A stretch of DNA of 64,000 nt from Nematostella vectensis (GCF_932526225.1 NC_064035.1:6385501-6449500); one strand, 5' to 3'; counted from the stretch's first letter, positions 36,687-47,867 are shown. Translations and numbers: made by a program. The notes: generated by a model not told the origin, from the letters alone.

Positions 36687-38149
36687 GTAAGGATACCCCT
36701 TCTTTCAGTGCTATCAATCAGCTTCTAGAATCATGGTTTCATACTTGTATATAAATCAACCCAAGCTTGAAGTAGTATGTACTGTACTACGCCTTTGTGG
36801 AAACAGAGTGGTTTGAAAACAGGTTTGAAAACAGAAAACAGAGTGGGTGTAATATAGATACAATATTTATTGTCATCTGACGAATCAGACGCAATAATTC
36901 AGACACTGAGACTTGTTTCTAGCTGACTGTTTGAATATCTTCCGAGTGATTGGCTGAGACAAACATTCCATACATATTTCCGGTGTTCACTGCTTTACTG
37001 GTAGCGCTGTAAATTACGTGGGCGTAAATTTAACGTGTTCGAGTCAAAGGCACAGAGAGCCACCATACGACTCATATGAATTACCACTGATGACAGCTAG
37101 GGGTAGAAAACAGGGCGCTGGGAAAAACCTCGATCATGAATTTACCTATTTCTGAATCGGGGTAGACGTTCGAGCCTTACTGTTTTTAAAGTCAAATATA
37201 TAAGTGTGCCCACTTTGCTAACTAAATTTCTTCGCTTGTTTCGCTTAGACTACTCGACCAACTGGATGTGCTGTTTCCCCCCGGGCCACCATTCTGAACT
37301 AGTGCACAACGCGTGTCAAAACCTCAATTTACTCCACATCGCAAAGCCGATTGGCTACCAAGCGCGCCGTCTCACATGCTGCCACTTCTCTGATTGGTTG
37401 TCCCCTCTTTGGTTCACATGTCGTGCATACTCTGATTGGTTGTCCCTTTTTTGTTCACGTGTGGTCGCTTCTCTGATTGGTTGCTTCGTAGATGGCTCAC
37501 ACGGCGCCTTATTCCTGGCTGGCCTAACACTTTCTAGGATCTGCCAATTTTTTCTTCAGAAATTGCATGAAATACTTGCCTTACGACAAAGGCGTCCAGA
37601 GTTGTTCTTTTATAAATTGTTGTTTTAAGTACTTATAATGTTGTTTTTAAGTACTAATTACTGTACACCAGGCTGGTCTAAAACCAGTAGTTTCATTAAT
37701 AGTAGCAAGGGGTTTGGAACTCGCGTGTGCGTGAGTTTTTTGTGCTAGAGTTTCGTGATGTTTTGTTCAAATCGTTGTTCTAGTACTCATGGTAGGACAA
37801 ATAAAAGCAAAAGTTAACCTACTATCACAGAAACAAGAGACGCTTACCAAATAACGTCGATATATATTTATGTTATTTCTAAAAGTAAATATGTGATATA
37901 TCCTATAGAAAATAAATAGTTTAACTGTATTTTTTGTCGCATTTCTTGTGTAATCGAGTACACCGTATTCCGCCTCGTTTTGCATATCAAGACGGTGCGC
38001 TCATAAGATTTCTTGACGTCAAATAGTGAATAGGTGGTGTTTTTTTTTGCCTCCAGTACGATTCTCTAGAATTTTACTGCTGTGTCATTCCGGTGTTTTA
38101 CGCTCAGAGTTAACCTGCCTATTTACTCGATCTGCTAAGTCCACGAGAG
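36687..38149. other. Region after the HEAT gene's last recognised exon
   Basis: The terminal HEAT exon should lie here or further on but could not be chosen. One weak candidate starts after TTTTTTCTTCAG at about 37559. A CCAAT-box cluster at 37349-37480 is listed separately. The ORF 37206-37628 is shaped by that cluster (repeated SDWLS) and resembles no protein. Confidence 0.4.
37349..37480. promoter_or_regulatory. Four ATTGG (inverted CCAAT) boxes at about 41-43 bp spacing
   Basis: Boxes lie at GATTGGCTAC (about 37350), TGATTGGTTG (37392), TGATTGGTT (37434) and TGATTGGTT (37475). Three are in near-identical context CTCTGATTGGTTG. The even spacing, close to four helical turns, suits NF-Y arrays in promoters, but a short tandem repeat is an equally good explanation. 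Confidence 0.45.
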
Positions 38150-40003
38150 ATGTATCTCCGTTCGTGCTATCTGTACAATGTAATGCCGCCGATCGGTGCA
38201 TCAATGGAGAAATTTCAAAACTGCGATACCGATGTAGAGAATATTTCGAACCGAATCAAGATGCTTGAGCGAGAAGCAAACGCTTGCTTAGCCGCGCGTG
38301 CCAGTACTCGGAGGCGTCAGGACTTGTCGCGACATCGCCGCGTAATAAGCGGTGCATCGCGGCTCGAACCGCTCCACTGCGAGGCGCCAGACCGGAGGGC
38401 TGAGAATGGCGAGGAGAGTGATGGTTGTAACGAGGGACAGGCAGGCGAAAACACCGAGTGGAATAACAGCTTTCATCTTCGAGCAGACTCGGGTGCTAGT
38501 CAGACGTCTTTCTGTCAAGACTCACCGTTTCCAAATGCTGTATAAGACGAGAAGCGATTCTTTAAGTCAAACGACGAGGAAGGACGAGGCGAAGAGAAAG
38601 ACTCGCAAAATAGACGAGCCACCATACTGGCTCTATACAATTGGCAAATGGGTCATCTGGACCAAGAGCCCCCAGGAGGGGAGGAGTGGAGAAATGCTTT
38701 ACAACACTTTTCAAGGCATGTTGACCATAATCCCCACGGAGGAGGGGGCGAGCCCCGTGTAGGCGTAGAGTGGGGGAACGGATCACAACATCCCACGAGG
38801 CACGTTGACCAAGATACCCTCGGGGGAGGGGATGAGCCCAGTGGAGAGGTAGAGTGGGGGGCTAGACCGCAGTACCCTTCGCGACTTGGGCTTGATATTC
38901 CAGGCTGGCAGGAAGGAACTCAAAAGCCGACTGAAGGCCGGTATTCCGAGGTTACGACAGAAGGCCGAGGTTCCGAGGTTACGACAGAAGGCCGAGGCTC
39001 CGAGGTTACGATAGAAGGCCGAGGCTCCGAGGTTACGACTGAAGGCCGGTATTCCGAGGTTACGATAGAAGGCCGAGGCTCCGAGGTTACGACTGAAGGC
39101 CGAGGTTCTGAGGTTACGACTGAAGGCCGAGGTTCCGAGTTTACGACAGAAGGCCGAGGTTCCGAGGTTACGACAGAAGGCCGAGGCTCCGAGGTTACGA
39201 CTGAAGGCCGAGGCTCCGAGTTTACGACAGAAGGCCGAGGCTCCGAGTTTACGACTGAAGGCCGAGGCTCCGAGTTTACGACAGAAGGCCGAGGTTCCAA
39301 GTTTACGACAGAAGGCCGAGGTTCCGAGTTTACGACTGAAGGCCGAGGTTCCGAGTTTACGACTGAAGGCCGAGGTTCCAAGGTTACGACAGAAGGCCGA
39401 GGCTCCGAGGTTACGACAGAAGGCCGAGGCTCCGAGGTTACGATAGAAGGCCGAGGCTCCGAGGTTACGACTGAAGGCCGGTATTCCGAGGTTACGATAG
39501 AAGGCCGAGGCTCCGAGGTTACGACTGAAGGCCGAGGTTCCGAGTTTACGACAGAAGGCCGAGGTTCCGAGGTTACGATAGAAGGCCGAGGCTCCGAGGT
39601 TACGACTGAAGGCCGAGGCCCCGAGTTTACGATAGAAGGCCGAGGTTCCGAGTTTACGACAGAAGGCCGACGTTCCGAGGTTACGACAGAAGGCCGAGGT
39701 TCCGAGTTTACGACAGAAGGCCGAGGTTCCGAGTTTACGACAGAAGGCCGAGGTTCCAAGGTTACGACAGAAGGCCGAGGTTCCGAGGTTACGATAGAAG
39801 GCCGAGGCTCCGAGGTTACGATTGAAGGCCGTGGTTCCGAGTTTACGACAGAAGGCCGAGGTTCCGAGTTTACGACAGAAGGCCGAGGTTCCGAGTTTAC
39901 GACAGAAGGCCGGCACTCCAAGCTTTCGACTGAAGATATTGATGAGCGCTATAGACAGTGGCGGAGTAGAACAGGGCATCTTAGGACATACAAGGGGCGC
40001 TGA
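38150..40003 (+). CDS. Low-complexity ORF with 27-bp coding repeat and one in-frame stop
   Basis: One frame is open from 38150 to 40003 except for a TAA at 38543-38545. The upstream part (38150-38545) encodes a heptad-like segment (MEKFQNCDTDVENISNRIK...LEREANAC) and a charged stretch. The downstream part (38546-40003; first ATG 38648) starts with two copies of a unit of the form HVDxxxxGGGxEPxxxVEWG. It continues with about 36 copies of a nine-residue unit TEGRGSEVT (variants GRYSEVT, GRGSEFT, GRGSKFT) and ends DIDERYRQWRSRTGHL. An intron or readthrough could remove the stop; otherwise it is a pseudogene. No homologous family is recognised. Base changes in the repeat are mainly silent or V/F, I/T swaps. 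Confidence 0.45.
38934..39915. repeat. 27-bp minisatellite, about 36 copies
   Basis: The unit is GGTTCCGAGGTTACGACAGA plus AGGCCGA, with variants GAGTTTACG and GATAGAAGG. The 27-bp period keeps both strands open in several frames, which explains the antisense ORFs 38783-40045 and 38920-39921 (RNLGASAF, EPRPSVVTS). Those are not listed as genes. Confidence 0.95.
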
Positions 40004-40101
40004 AAGAGAAAGCAAATTACTTTTAGGATTGATATTTTTTTTCAAAGTTATTCCTTATTACTGTTATTTGCCCTGTTACTACCCGGCCAGGGTCGTAACC
40101 A

Positions 40102-41079
40102 GGTACTTCCACCAAGCCATCAGAGTACTGAGTCCCGATGCAATAGAAAGTGAAAAGACCAGAGATATTCTGCCAACCTTGAGCTTGATGAGAGGACAGT
40201 TCGCCTTGTTTTATGTATTATACGTGAAAAAATAAAGAGGAACTATGATTTCGATAAGATCTTTGTATTACTAGGCGCTCAGCTATTTATGCGTCTCCCA
40301 ACCCGCTTCGACCTTATTTAAATTTCATTTTTCGAATTGAAATAACATAGCCAATCCTGGGTATGCGCAAGGTACGCGCCTGTGTTTTTACCTTGTTTTT
40401 TCCTCGCAATCGATCGCATTCTGTTCGCAAAGTGGTTCCCATATGATCGCAGGGTGAGTTTCCATCCGAGCGCGCGCGATAATATATGAAAACCAGCCTT
40501 AGATTAGATTGCTTAACATATTCTGATACCGCGCGTGAGGTCCATACGCCACGTGATGACCATACGTCACGTGATGACCGTAAGTCACCAGGTACTTCCA
40601 CCAAGCCATCAGAGTACTGAGTCCCGATGCAATAAAAAGTGAAAAGACCAGAGATATTCTGCCAACCTTGAGCTTGATGAGAGGACATTTCGCCTTGTTT
40701 TATGTATTATACGTGAAAAAATAAAGAGGAACTATGATTTCGATAAGATCTTTGTATTACTAGGCGCTCAGCTATTTATGCGTCTCCCAACCCGCTTCGA
40801 CCTTATTTAAATTTCATTTTTCGATTTGAAATAACATAGCCAATCCTGGGTATGCGCAAGGTACGCGCCTGTGTTTTTACCTTGTTTTTTCCTCGCAATC
40901 GATCGCATTCTGTTCGCAAAGTGGTTCCCATATGATCGCAGGGTGAGTTTCCATCCGAGCGCGCGCGATAATATATGAAAACCAGCCTTAGATTAGATTG
41001 CTTAACATATTCTGATACCGCGCGTGAGGTCCATACGTCACGTGATGACCATACGTCACGTGATGACCGTACGTCACAT
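40102..41079. repeat. Tandem duplication, 489-bp period
   Basis: Copy 1 starts at GGTACTTCCACCAAGCCATC (40102) and copy 2 repeats it at 40591. The copies are nearly identical through GTGGTTCCCATATGATCGCA and the start of the CACGTG array. Each holds an ORF tail SLMRGxFALFYVLYVKK and an AATAAA just after its stop. The array at the end of copy 2 has expanded much further than that of copy 1. Confidence 0.92.
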
Positions 41080-41365
41080 GAGGACCGTACATCACGTGAG
41101 GACCATACGTCACGTGATGACCATACGTCACGTGAGGACCATACGTCACGTGAGGACCATAGTCACATGATAACCATAGTCCCATGATGACCATACGTCA
41201 CGTGATGACCATACGTCGCGTGATGACTATACGTCACGTGAGGACCATACGTCACGTGATGACTATACGTCACGTGAGGACCATACGTCACGTGAGGACC
41301 ATACTTCATGTGATGACTATACGTCACGTGAGGACCATACGTCATGTGAGGACTATACGTCGCGT
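40535..41365. repeat. 18-bp CACGTG/ACGTCA array
   Basis: Units of CATACGTCACGTGATGAC occur about 3 times at 40535-40585 and about 18 times at 41025-41365, with GAGGAC and GATGAC alternation. Each unit holds an E-box CACGTG overlapping ACGTCA, a half CRE. It may be only a minisatellite, but it is a dense array of bHLH/bZIP-like sites. Confidence 0.85.
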
Positions 41366-44300
41366 ATTACAACTCTAAAGATAACCTTTAAATATCGAAG
41401 ATTTTTTAGAGTATACTAAAACACGCGTCTAGGGGATTATTCATAACTATTCAAGTCACGAATAATTGTTAAATACGCAAGGCTAAAGTCATGACATCAT
41501 TGGATGAACAGCTATGAGCAGTTTTACTATACCTTAAATAAGCCTTTCCCCCTGTTTTGTATTATGTCATGTGTTGTCATGATGTCTAGGGGGGTATACA
41601 TACCAAAGTCAGAATAATAATCATAAACACGGATGTTTTTTTCAACACAGAAGGAATGCATTTCTTAATACAATCATTTTTGTGAACCCAGGCATAGCTC
41701 TTGGCAGGTCTTCCGACTTGCGTCTTGTAAAAACAAATCCTTAAAACGTTCAAGAACGTCGGTGATGAAAATTACCATTTTGACTGTTTTAAACCAAACT
41801 GAACCCGTAGAGTTTTTAATTACTCCCCTATAATCAAGTGAGACTAGATATTGATCCTTCGTATCCATACATTATCAAAAAATATACTTTTAGTGAAAAA
41901 AGTGTCAAGCGCTAACGCACCCTTTAAATCTTGACATTACATCAACACTATTTTTTTACCATCAACACTGGCCCTTTTTACGTAAGCGCAGTTGTAGGAA
42001 ATATCAAAATTTAATAAGACAATAGAAGAATATAATAAGACTGTCACTGATGCTGATCTTCATTGAGTTCATAATAAAGAGTTCTAATGTTATGCAATGT
42101 TTGTAACCTCCTGTGAACAAATGACGCGAACTTAAAGGAGATTCCCAAAATACTCATTTTAATTAACACAAGAAGTAAAGACTCAACCCCATACCGACGG
42201 TAAGTCTTTTAACGTGTTTATATTATTTTACATAAAAGCAATACGCGTATATTACTTTGTATTTGCTACTCAATTCTCTAATGTTTTTCTTTTTTTCCTA
42301 TAAGTATCTTTATTGCAACGCTTATAATAATAATAGATCAAGATAACTGGAACCAGCCTGCAGTGGAATACGGATCGGGTATTTCTTGGGCCGGTCAAGG
42401 AGATAGAGGAAACAATAACTTTCGCTCCCATACTGGCCTTGTTTTTGGTAAGATTATTTACATAGATATCTAGGTGTACTCTTGGTAGTTACAAGCTAAG
42501 ATTTTTTATAACTCGAGTTCGCGTGAAAAAAATAATAAGACATCCTAATTTTTAAAATCGCTCAGAAGGAAAAATACGTAGAGTAGACAGTATGTAGTGC
42601 AAACGATAGCTGGTCCGCGTATTTGTATAGTACTGAGGACATTTCTCGTTTCCTCGTTTGCGGAGCTTGTGAAATGACATTGGAATAAGGGAAAACACTT
42701 GTTCATGTCATTAGTTCATCTTCACGTGTTCCTATGGCAACAATGACCATAAAGAACATTGAAATTCTGGTTTATATATTGGACTAAGCTCATAAGGCTA
42801 AAACGAGGGCATTTGTTGAATTTCAAAGTATTTACCAAGCGACCAATGTCATACAAAAGCCATTAAAAGCTCGCAGCGGTTCCCGCAAAATACGAGATAC
42901 GAAAGATATAAAGTTCTTGTAGTAGGGCCAAAGTGCATAAAATCACGCAATAACTCCTAAGTTACTGTCGTCACCGAAAGTGCGTTTGTTTCCCTCTCAT
43001 CCGTGATAGCCCTTAAATATAATGGCACGCTCGAAAAGATTTCCTCTAACTCTTCATAGTAGTGAATGCGCTAATACAACATTTGAGATAATCGTTGAGG
43101 GGCTCTTCATTGATTATTTCACGTGTGCGATTAATCACAGAATCTAGGAGGCGGCGCTAACATAAACAGCATCTTACAAACCTGTCTTCAAGACTTCGTG
43201 CGTCGGTGGTATATTGAGCTTTACCTAAACATTGGACGATAACAGGACGAACAGCGAACTGACCAACATCACATGTCTCGCTAGAACCAAGCGTCATCAT
43301 TCATCCAAACGAGTGATAGCTTTTTGGGGTCAAATAACTGTTAGCTCATTACAATGGATTTTTTTGCGAGAGAATGAGAACCTTGTAAGGGCATTTGCAA
43401 GCATAGATGGTCGTTGGTCCTCAAAAACAAGTAAGTGTTGCTTCCGGCGATCGATTCTCGATCGATCCGTCTTTTTTCGCCCCCTTTGGATGGCCTCAAA
43501 AATTTAAATTGGAATCGCCAGAACTTCTGTTTATTTTCCATTTATTTTTTTGTATCGATATTGTTCGTGATACGTGTGTATGAGGACTTAAATTTTAATC
43601 CAATTCATGTAACTGTTAGTTGAAGTATTCATCTTGCCTCGCTTCTGTATGAACATTCATATTTTCAACGATGGGGAATCAGGGCGCGCAATTCGTAAAA
43701 TATCTACTATCTCCTGCTATTTACAAGGGTATGAGTTGTCAACAGTTCCGGATCTTTTCTTTCGTATTGAAGGGAGACATTGATCAACGCTTAGATGAAA
43801 GAAACGCTTGATGTTTAATTCCAAACAAAAATAAAACAGGGTGATTTTATCAAGAGAGGAAGTCCGCGGTGACGTTACCTTAAATATGTATAGATGACCG
43901 CTTGCATCGAAACAAAATAAAGACTCAAAATCAAACTTAAGCCTTTCAAATGACTTTAAGTCCAAAGGGACAGTCATGATTTGATGAAATTTGCAGTGGG
44001 CTTTTAATCGTTCACCAGCCCTGCATTAACCCCCAAGAAAAGATTCCATGGTGATTTTGGAATAATCGTGGGCTATTTACTAGACCAAGACCTACAGTCT
44101 CCACAGTACTACTGTGCGATTTAAGTAGTGGACTTGGATACGACTATATCCACGTTTTCGGCGAAGATGATAATCATTTTGCGACTATACTCCAGATAGT
44201 TGTGTTTTTAGAGGTTAGAATTTGACTGTCATTAGCTTTTTGATTTCGGAAGTTGCGTGTTTCAAAACTGATTTTCAATTGAGTTGCCTTTTGTATATAT

Positions 44301-44519
44301 ACTTTCAGTTTACGTAGTAATTACGGTTGAAATAAATCCTCTATTTTTGAGACACAAGATATCCACTCTGAGGAACTGGGATCGACTAGTTTATAATTTA
44401 TAGCATTTTCATCATCTTTTACTTTATTAACGGGTAACATGTGGGCTGGAAGTTGTCCGGCGCAATGCACGAAAAGACTTCAGGGCAGCTAGTAATTATT
44501 ATACAAAATTGCCGCCTAG
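41366..44519. other. Region with no recognised gene; one candidate exon
   Basis: A stretch at 42305-42447 follows a T-rich acceptor (TTTTTTCCTATAAG) and ends at a GTAAGA donor. In one frame it reads IFIATLIIIIDQDNWNQ and then SGISWAGQGDRGNNNF. About 100 bp before it a GTAAGT donor (near 42199) could be its partner. The family is unknown. Another donor-like GTAAGT near 43430 follows an open frame with RAFASIDGRWSSKT. Neither is strong enough to call a gene. Confidence 0.25.
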
Positions 44520-44790
44520 CGTTTAAGTGCAGATTGCACTTAGGTATTGCGGTATTTGCCCTTTTTTGTACGAGGTTGCGGTAAAAGAGCAAAAAAAAAC
44601 ATGCGGTGAATGCGGTATTTCAAAACACTGCGAGATGCGAGATTTTGCTTTTTAAATGGCGGTATTGCTGTAAAAAATATTGCGGTGTTGCGGTGTTAAC
44701 GGGATGTCGCGCATGCTCTTCAAACCTCGTCCTTCTGTGCGCTATGCGATATTTTCGAAAATTTTGTGCGGTATTGCGGTAATTAGACTC
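44520..44790. repeat. TGCGGTATTGCGGT-type degenerate repeat
   Basis: The words TGCGGTATT, TTGCGGT and TGCGAGAT recur at least ten times at irregular spacing. It looks like a dispersed low-complexity element and has no coding potential. Confidence 0.6.
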
Positions 44791-44885
44791 CCCTAACCAC
44801 CCCTCCTGTGTCCCTTTTTTTGCTCTTACATTTCAAATGTTTGTTTTGTTTACGTATGAATTATTGGCAAATTGTATAGCAGTCT

Positions 44886-45456
44886 GCGGCCGGTTTCTAA
44901 AAGGTCGATTAACTTCACCCTAGATCAGCGCCTAATCCCGGATTAAAATGCGCTAATCGTAGGTTAGCTAACCTACGGATAACTCACCGTTCCCGAAAGC
45001 CAAGTAATCCCCCGATTTACTAACCCTGGATTAAGTGAGTGAAAAACTGGTTTGACAAGTAAAATTCACACAGGATACCCACAGTAGTTCAAAGATAGCA
45101 ACTTAAATATTTACCTTTGGTGATTTTATTTTCGCAGAGAAGCCCCAAAACACCTCTACATCGCCTGTAATTACTCCATTTCATTGCCAAAAATGTCATT
45201 TGCAGGATTCGAGTTTGGTGACACTAGCGAGACAGATTCATTTCAAGTATAAATTGTAACTTTCTGTTTGTCCAGCACAAATTTCGTGTCAGCATCGCAA
45301 CGAAGTCCGCATAACAAAGCGAAATGTTAGGACATTTGATCCCTACATTGTTTTTGTGTAACGTCCTTTTTGTCGGCAACTTTATTTTATGAAATTTAAG
45401 TTCTACCACAAAGTTTGGTAGGCCTGTGTTACGCCAACTAAACGTAGGTTAGCGAG
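44886..45456. mobile_element. Left part of an older inverted-repeat element split by the transposon
   Basis: It begins GCGGCCGGTTTCTAAAAGGT, then GATTA and alternating GGTTAG/CTAACC words. The matching right part is 51737-52095, whose outer end (reverse complement) is GGGGCCGGCTAGTGAAAAGC followed by CGATTAGCGCTAACCC. The two outer ends are inverted copies. The join is TTAGCGAG-TTAA-CCCACCTC, which is exactly where the TTAA-flanked transposon sits. Confidence 0.65.
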
Positions 45457-45636
45457 TTAACTCTATTCAGACCGGGCTTTTTGGGGCTTCCTCTGACCGG
45501 GGGGGCTCTTTCGGCGCCCCTTACGTAACTTTTGAACCATTGGAGCTATTATGACCAAATTTCAAAAAATCATTACCTGACAAAGAGGAACAAAATGATA
45601 TATTGTGTTGTCATAGCAACGTAGTAGACGTCATTA

Positions 45637-45940
45637 TGACGTCATTTAAGGACATATGCTTATAAATAGCCTATCTTTCGAAACCTTTGCATAGAACATC
45701 CAAAATCAAAATAAGTTATCATAATTAGTTCGTTTCAAAAAGCGACCGATATTCTTAAAAAAAATTGTCTTTGTGACGTCACGATGACGTCACTTAAGTG
45801 AGCAGAAACGGGCAATATTTCTGTTTTTTTAGATATGTATTTCTGTATGTCTTTTTTCGATAATCGTATTATCGTGCAGTAGACATATATTATTAGTGAC
45901 ACTGTTTCTATGACAACAATATATGACACCCGTGACGTCA
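45637..45940. promoter_or_regulatory. Four full CRE palindromes (TGACGTCA)
   Basis: TGACGTCA occurs at 45637, 45774, 45785 and 45933, with an additional GACGTCA at 45628. The sites lie in the left subterminal part of the transposon, about 0.85-1.15 kb upstream of the chromodomain ORF. They could be CREB/ATF sites driving that gene or subterminal transposase-binding sites. Confidence 0.6.
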
Positions 45941-46133
45941 TTGATTGGCATGGTACCTTAAATATAGCATAAGTTTGCAACTGGACTCTTAATTAAAGTA
46001 ATAATTTATATCTTTCCCAAAAATGTTGTTTTTCTACTTTTTATTAAAAATAGAGGAATATAAAAAGGATTTTGCCAAATTTAGATGTTAGTTAAAAAAA
46101 CAGCGATTTTTAGCTAATTATGTGACATCAGCA

Positions 46134-46177
46134 TCCGCCATCTTGGATCCGCCATCTTGAATCCGCCATCTTGGATT
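46134..46177. promoter_or_regulatory. Three tandem YY1-type motifs
   Basis: CCGCCATCTTGGAT is repeated three times at 14-bp spacing. GCCATCTTG is the classical YY1 core. A further copy lies at about 51580 (GTCCGCCATCTTGGATAGC) near the transposase start, and ATGGCGGC overlaps the chromodomain start codon, so both transposon genes have YY1-like promoter motifs. Confidence 0.5.
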
Positions 46178-46783
46178 TAATGAAATTTATTTATTTTAAT
46201 CAATAAAAACTGGGTGGCAAAATCTGAAGCTTTTTAACAATATTTAATCTTCGTTTCAAGTTTTATTAATGATTTCAGGTGGATATGAATGTTTTTTGCT
46301 ATTTCTACAAGAACCATTTCGAGAAGGTTAAAAATTGACAAAAAAAAAACAAGAACCCTACCCCCCCTTAAATAGAGATGTAAATTTTTATTGTGTTTTT
46401 TCAAAACTTGGTATAAAACGTTTATATGACATGGATTTACTTTGAGCACGTCGTATTAATAGTTGATCTTAACGACTTTAAAAAGCGTTTTGCCTAATTT
46501 TTATTAAACCTGTCTCAAAACTTGGTTGCTATGGTTACCAGGGTACACATGTCAAAATTTTGTTTACACCAAACTGATCCCAGATAAATTTTTAGTAAAA
46601 GTCATCAAATTTCAATGTCTAGCCCTACTAGTTCAAAAATTATTACAGATCAAAGGTGCTGGGGGCCTCCATATCAAACATATTCCCCACGGATAGTGTC
46701 CTTCGTTCGCTGTGCCTTATATGGTCATATATGCCCATATTTAGAAGTACTGGAGTTTCCCCTTTCGCGCTTCTCCAACAAAC

Positions 46784-47431
46784 ATGGCGGCAAACACTGA
46801 TTCCCTAAAGACTCGTAGTGGAAGAATTATAAAGAAACCGGATCGCTTGGTCAAATATTTAGACCATTCCTCAGTTGATACGTACGTGAAAGAAGAGAAA
46901 GAGGAAGAAGAAAAAGTCTGGGAGATAGAGAGAGTTTTAAACGTTGAGGGAGACTATGCCTTTGTGAAATGGAAAGGCTACAGCGATAGATATAATTCTA
47001 CGGTTTCTCTTTCATTGAATCCGCAGTTGTCATGCTATTTAGCCGTGAATGCTGGGAACCCCGACAGTAGTGAGGTAGCAAGAGAAAAGCTTCCCATTCT
47101 TTGCTCCGAGGATAAGGAATTGTGGCTGATTCGACATGCACTGTTCGATGAGCTCCAATTTCGTACACCCGAGAATGACACGGGACTCATTCGGAGAGTA
47201 CAAGTGAAAGTCCCACTTTCAAAGGGGGGTTTTTCCGCTTTGTTTGGTAAAGGGACATTTTCTTTTGCTACCTCACGAAAGCTGGATTTTTCAGGGACCC
47301 GTAATATTCGGTTCCCGTGCACTGCTGTCGAGTTTGGCACCGTTATTGGTACGGAGTTTATGGCTCGGCAACTGCCAGATTCGAGTACAATATGTGAAGT
47401 TGACTCATCTTCGAAGATGTGGATATCATGA
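46784..47431 (+). CDS. Chromodomain protein carried by the transposon
   Basis: Single open frame of 215 codons, start context aacATGGCGG. Residues about 10-20 read TRSGRIIKKPDRLVKY, basic. An acidic stretch (KEEKEEEE) precedes a chromodomain-like segment, VWEIERVLNVEGDYAFVKWK followed by GYSDRYNST. Aligned to HP1, the methyl-lysine cage residues are W, W and Y, all aromatic, so H3K9me or H3K27me binding is plausible. The usual C-terminal WEP helix is missing; an intron after YNST (ACG|GTTTCT) is possible but weak. The rest (KVPLSKGGFSALFGKGTFSF) is unrecognised and may be non-coding. After the TGA the same frame stays open for 62 codons (SCPRCTYISEYG...) to a GTAAGT donor at 47618. It is convergent with the transposase gene. 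Confidence 0.6.
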   Translation: MAANTDSLKTRSGRIIKKPDRLVKYLDHSSVDTYVKEEKEEEEKVWEIERVLNVEGDYAFVKWKGYSDRYNSTVSLSLNPQLSCYLAVNAGNPDSSEVAREKLPILCSEDKELWLIRHALFDELQFRTPENDTGLIRRVQVKVPLSKGGFSALFGKGTFSFATSRKLDFSGTRNIRFPCTAVEFGTVIGTEFMARQLPDSSTICEVDSSSKMWIS

Positions 47432-47867
47432 GGATACGAGCTAAGGATAAATTATGATCATAGTTCGTGTCCCCGTTGTACTTACATCTCTGAATATGGG
47501 TCAGAGGAAGAAAGGCCTAGTATGTGTCGACCGCTAGAGCGCAAGTATCCCCCGCTGAGCTTTTTGGAGATCAGCTTCGTACGGCGTAGACGGAATATGC
47601 TTCACAACTATGGCTCGGTAAGTTAAAATCTCTCTATATAAACTAATTGTTGACATCTGTTTCAACCGATTTCACTGTATTTCCAGTCGAAAATAAAGAG
47701 GGGGAATTTAGATCCAGGGAATGATACAGATTGTTTTGATGGTTTTAATGCCTTTATATAATAATGTGGGTACAAATAGTTATACAAGTTATAAATAGTG
47801 ATATTTACAACAGTAATAAATAGCACCAAAAATATAATAAATAAATAAATACATTTTTTCTTTGTCT

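Noticed and set aside
37206-37628. 140-codon ORF with repeated SDWLS
   Set aside because: The repetition comes from the CCAAT-box repeat; no splice sites or homology support a gene.
38783-40045. Antisense ORFs of 333 and 420 codons
   Set aside because: The 27-bp array keeps several frames open on both strands; only one sense frame continues into non-repeat sequence on both sides.
47020-47060. TGGGAACCC (W-E-P) as the missing end of the chromodomain
   Set aside because: It is in another frame, has no acceptor just before it and meets a stop two codons later.
47035-47340. Antisense 101-codon ORF opposite the chromodomain ORF
   Set aside because: It overlaps the sense frame completely and has no recognisable motif or splice context.
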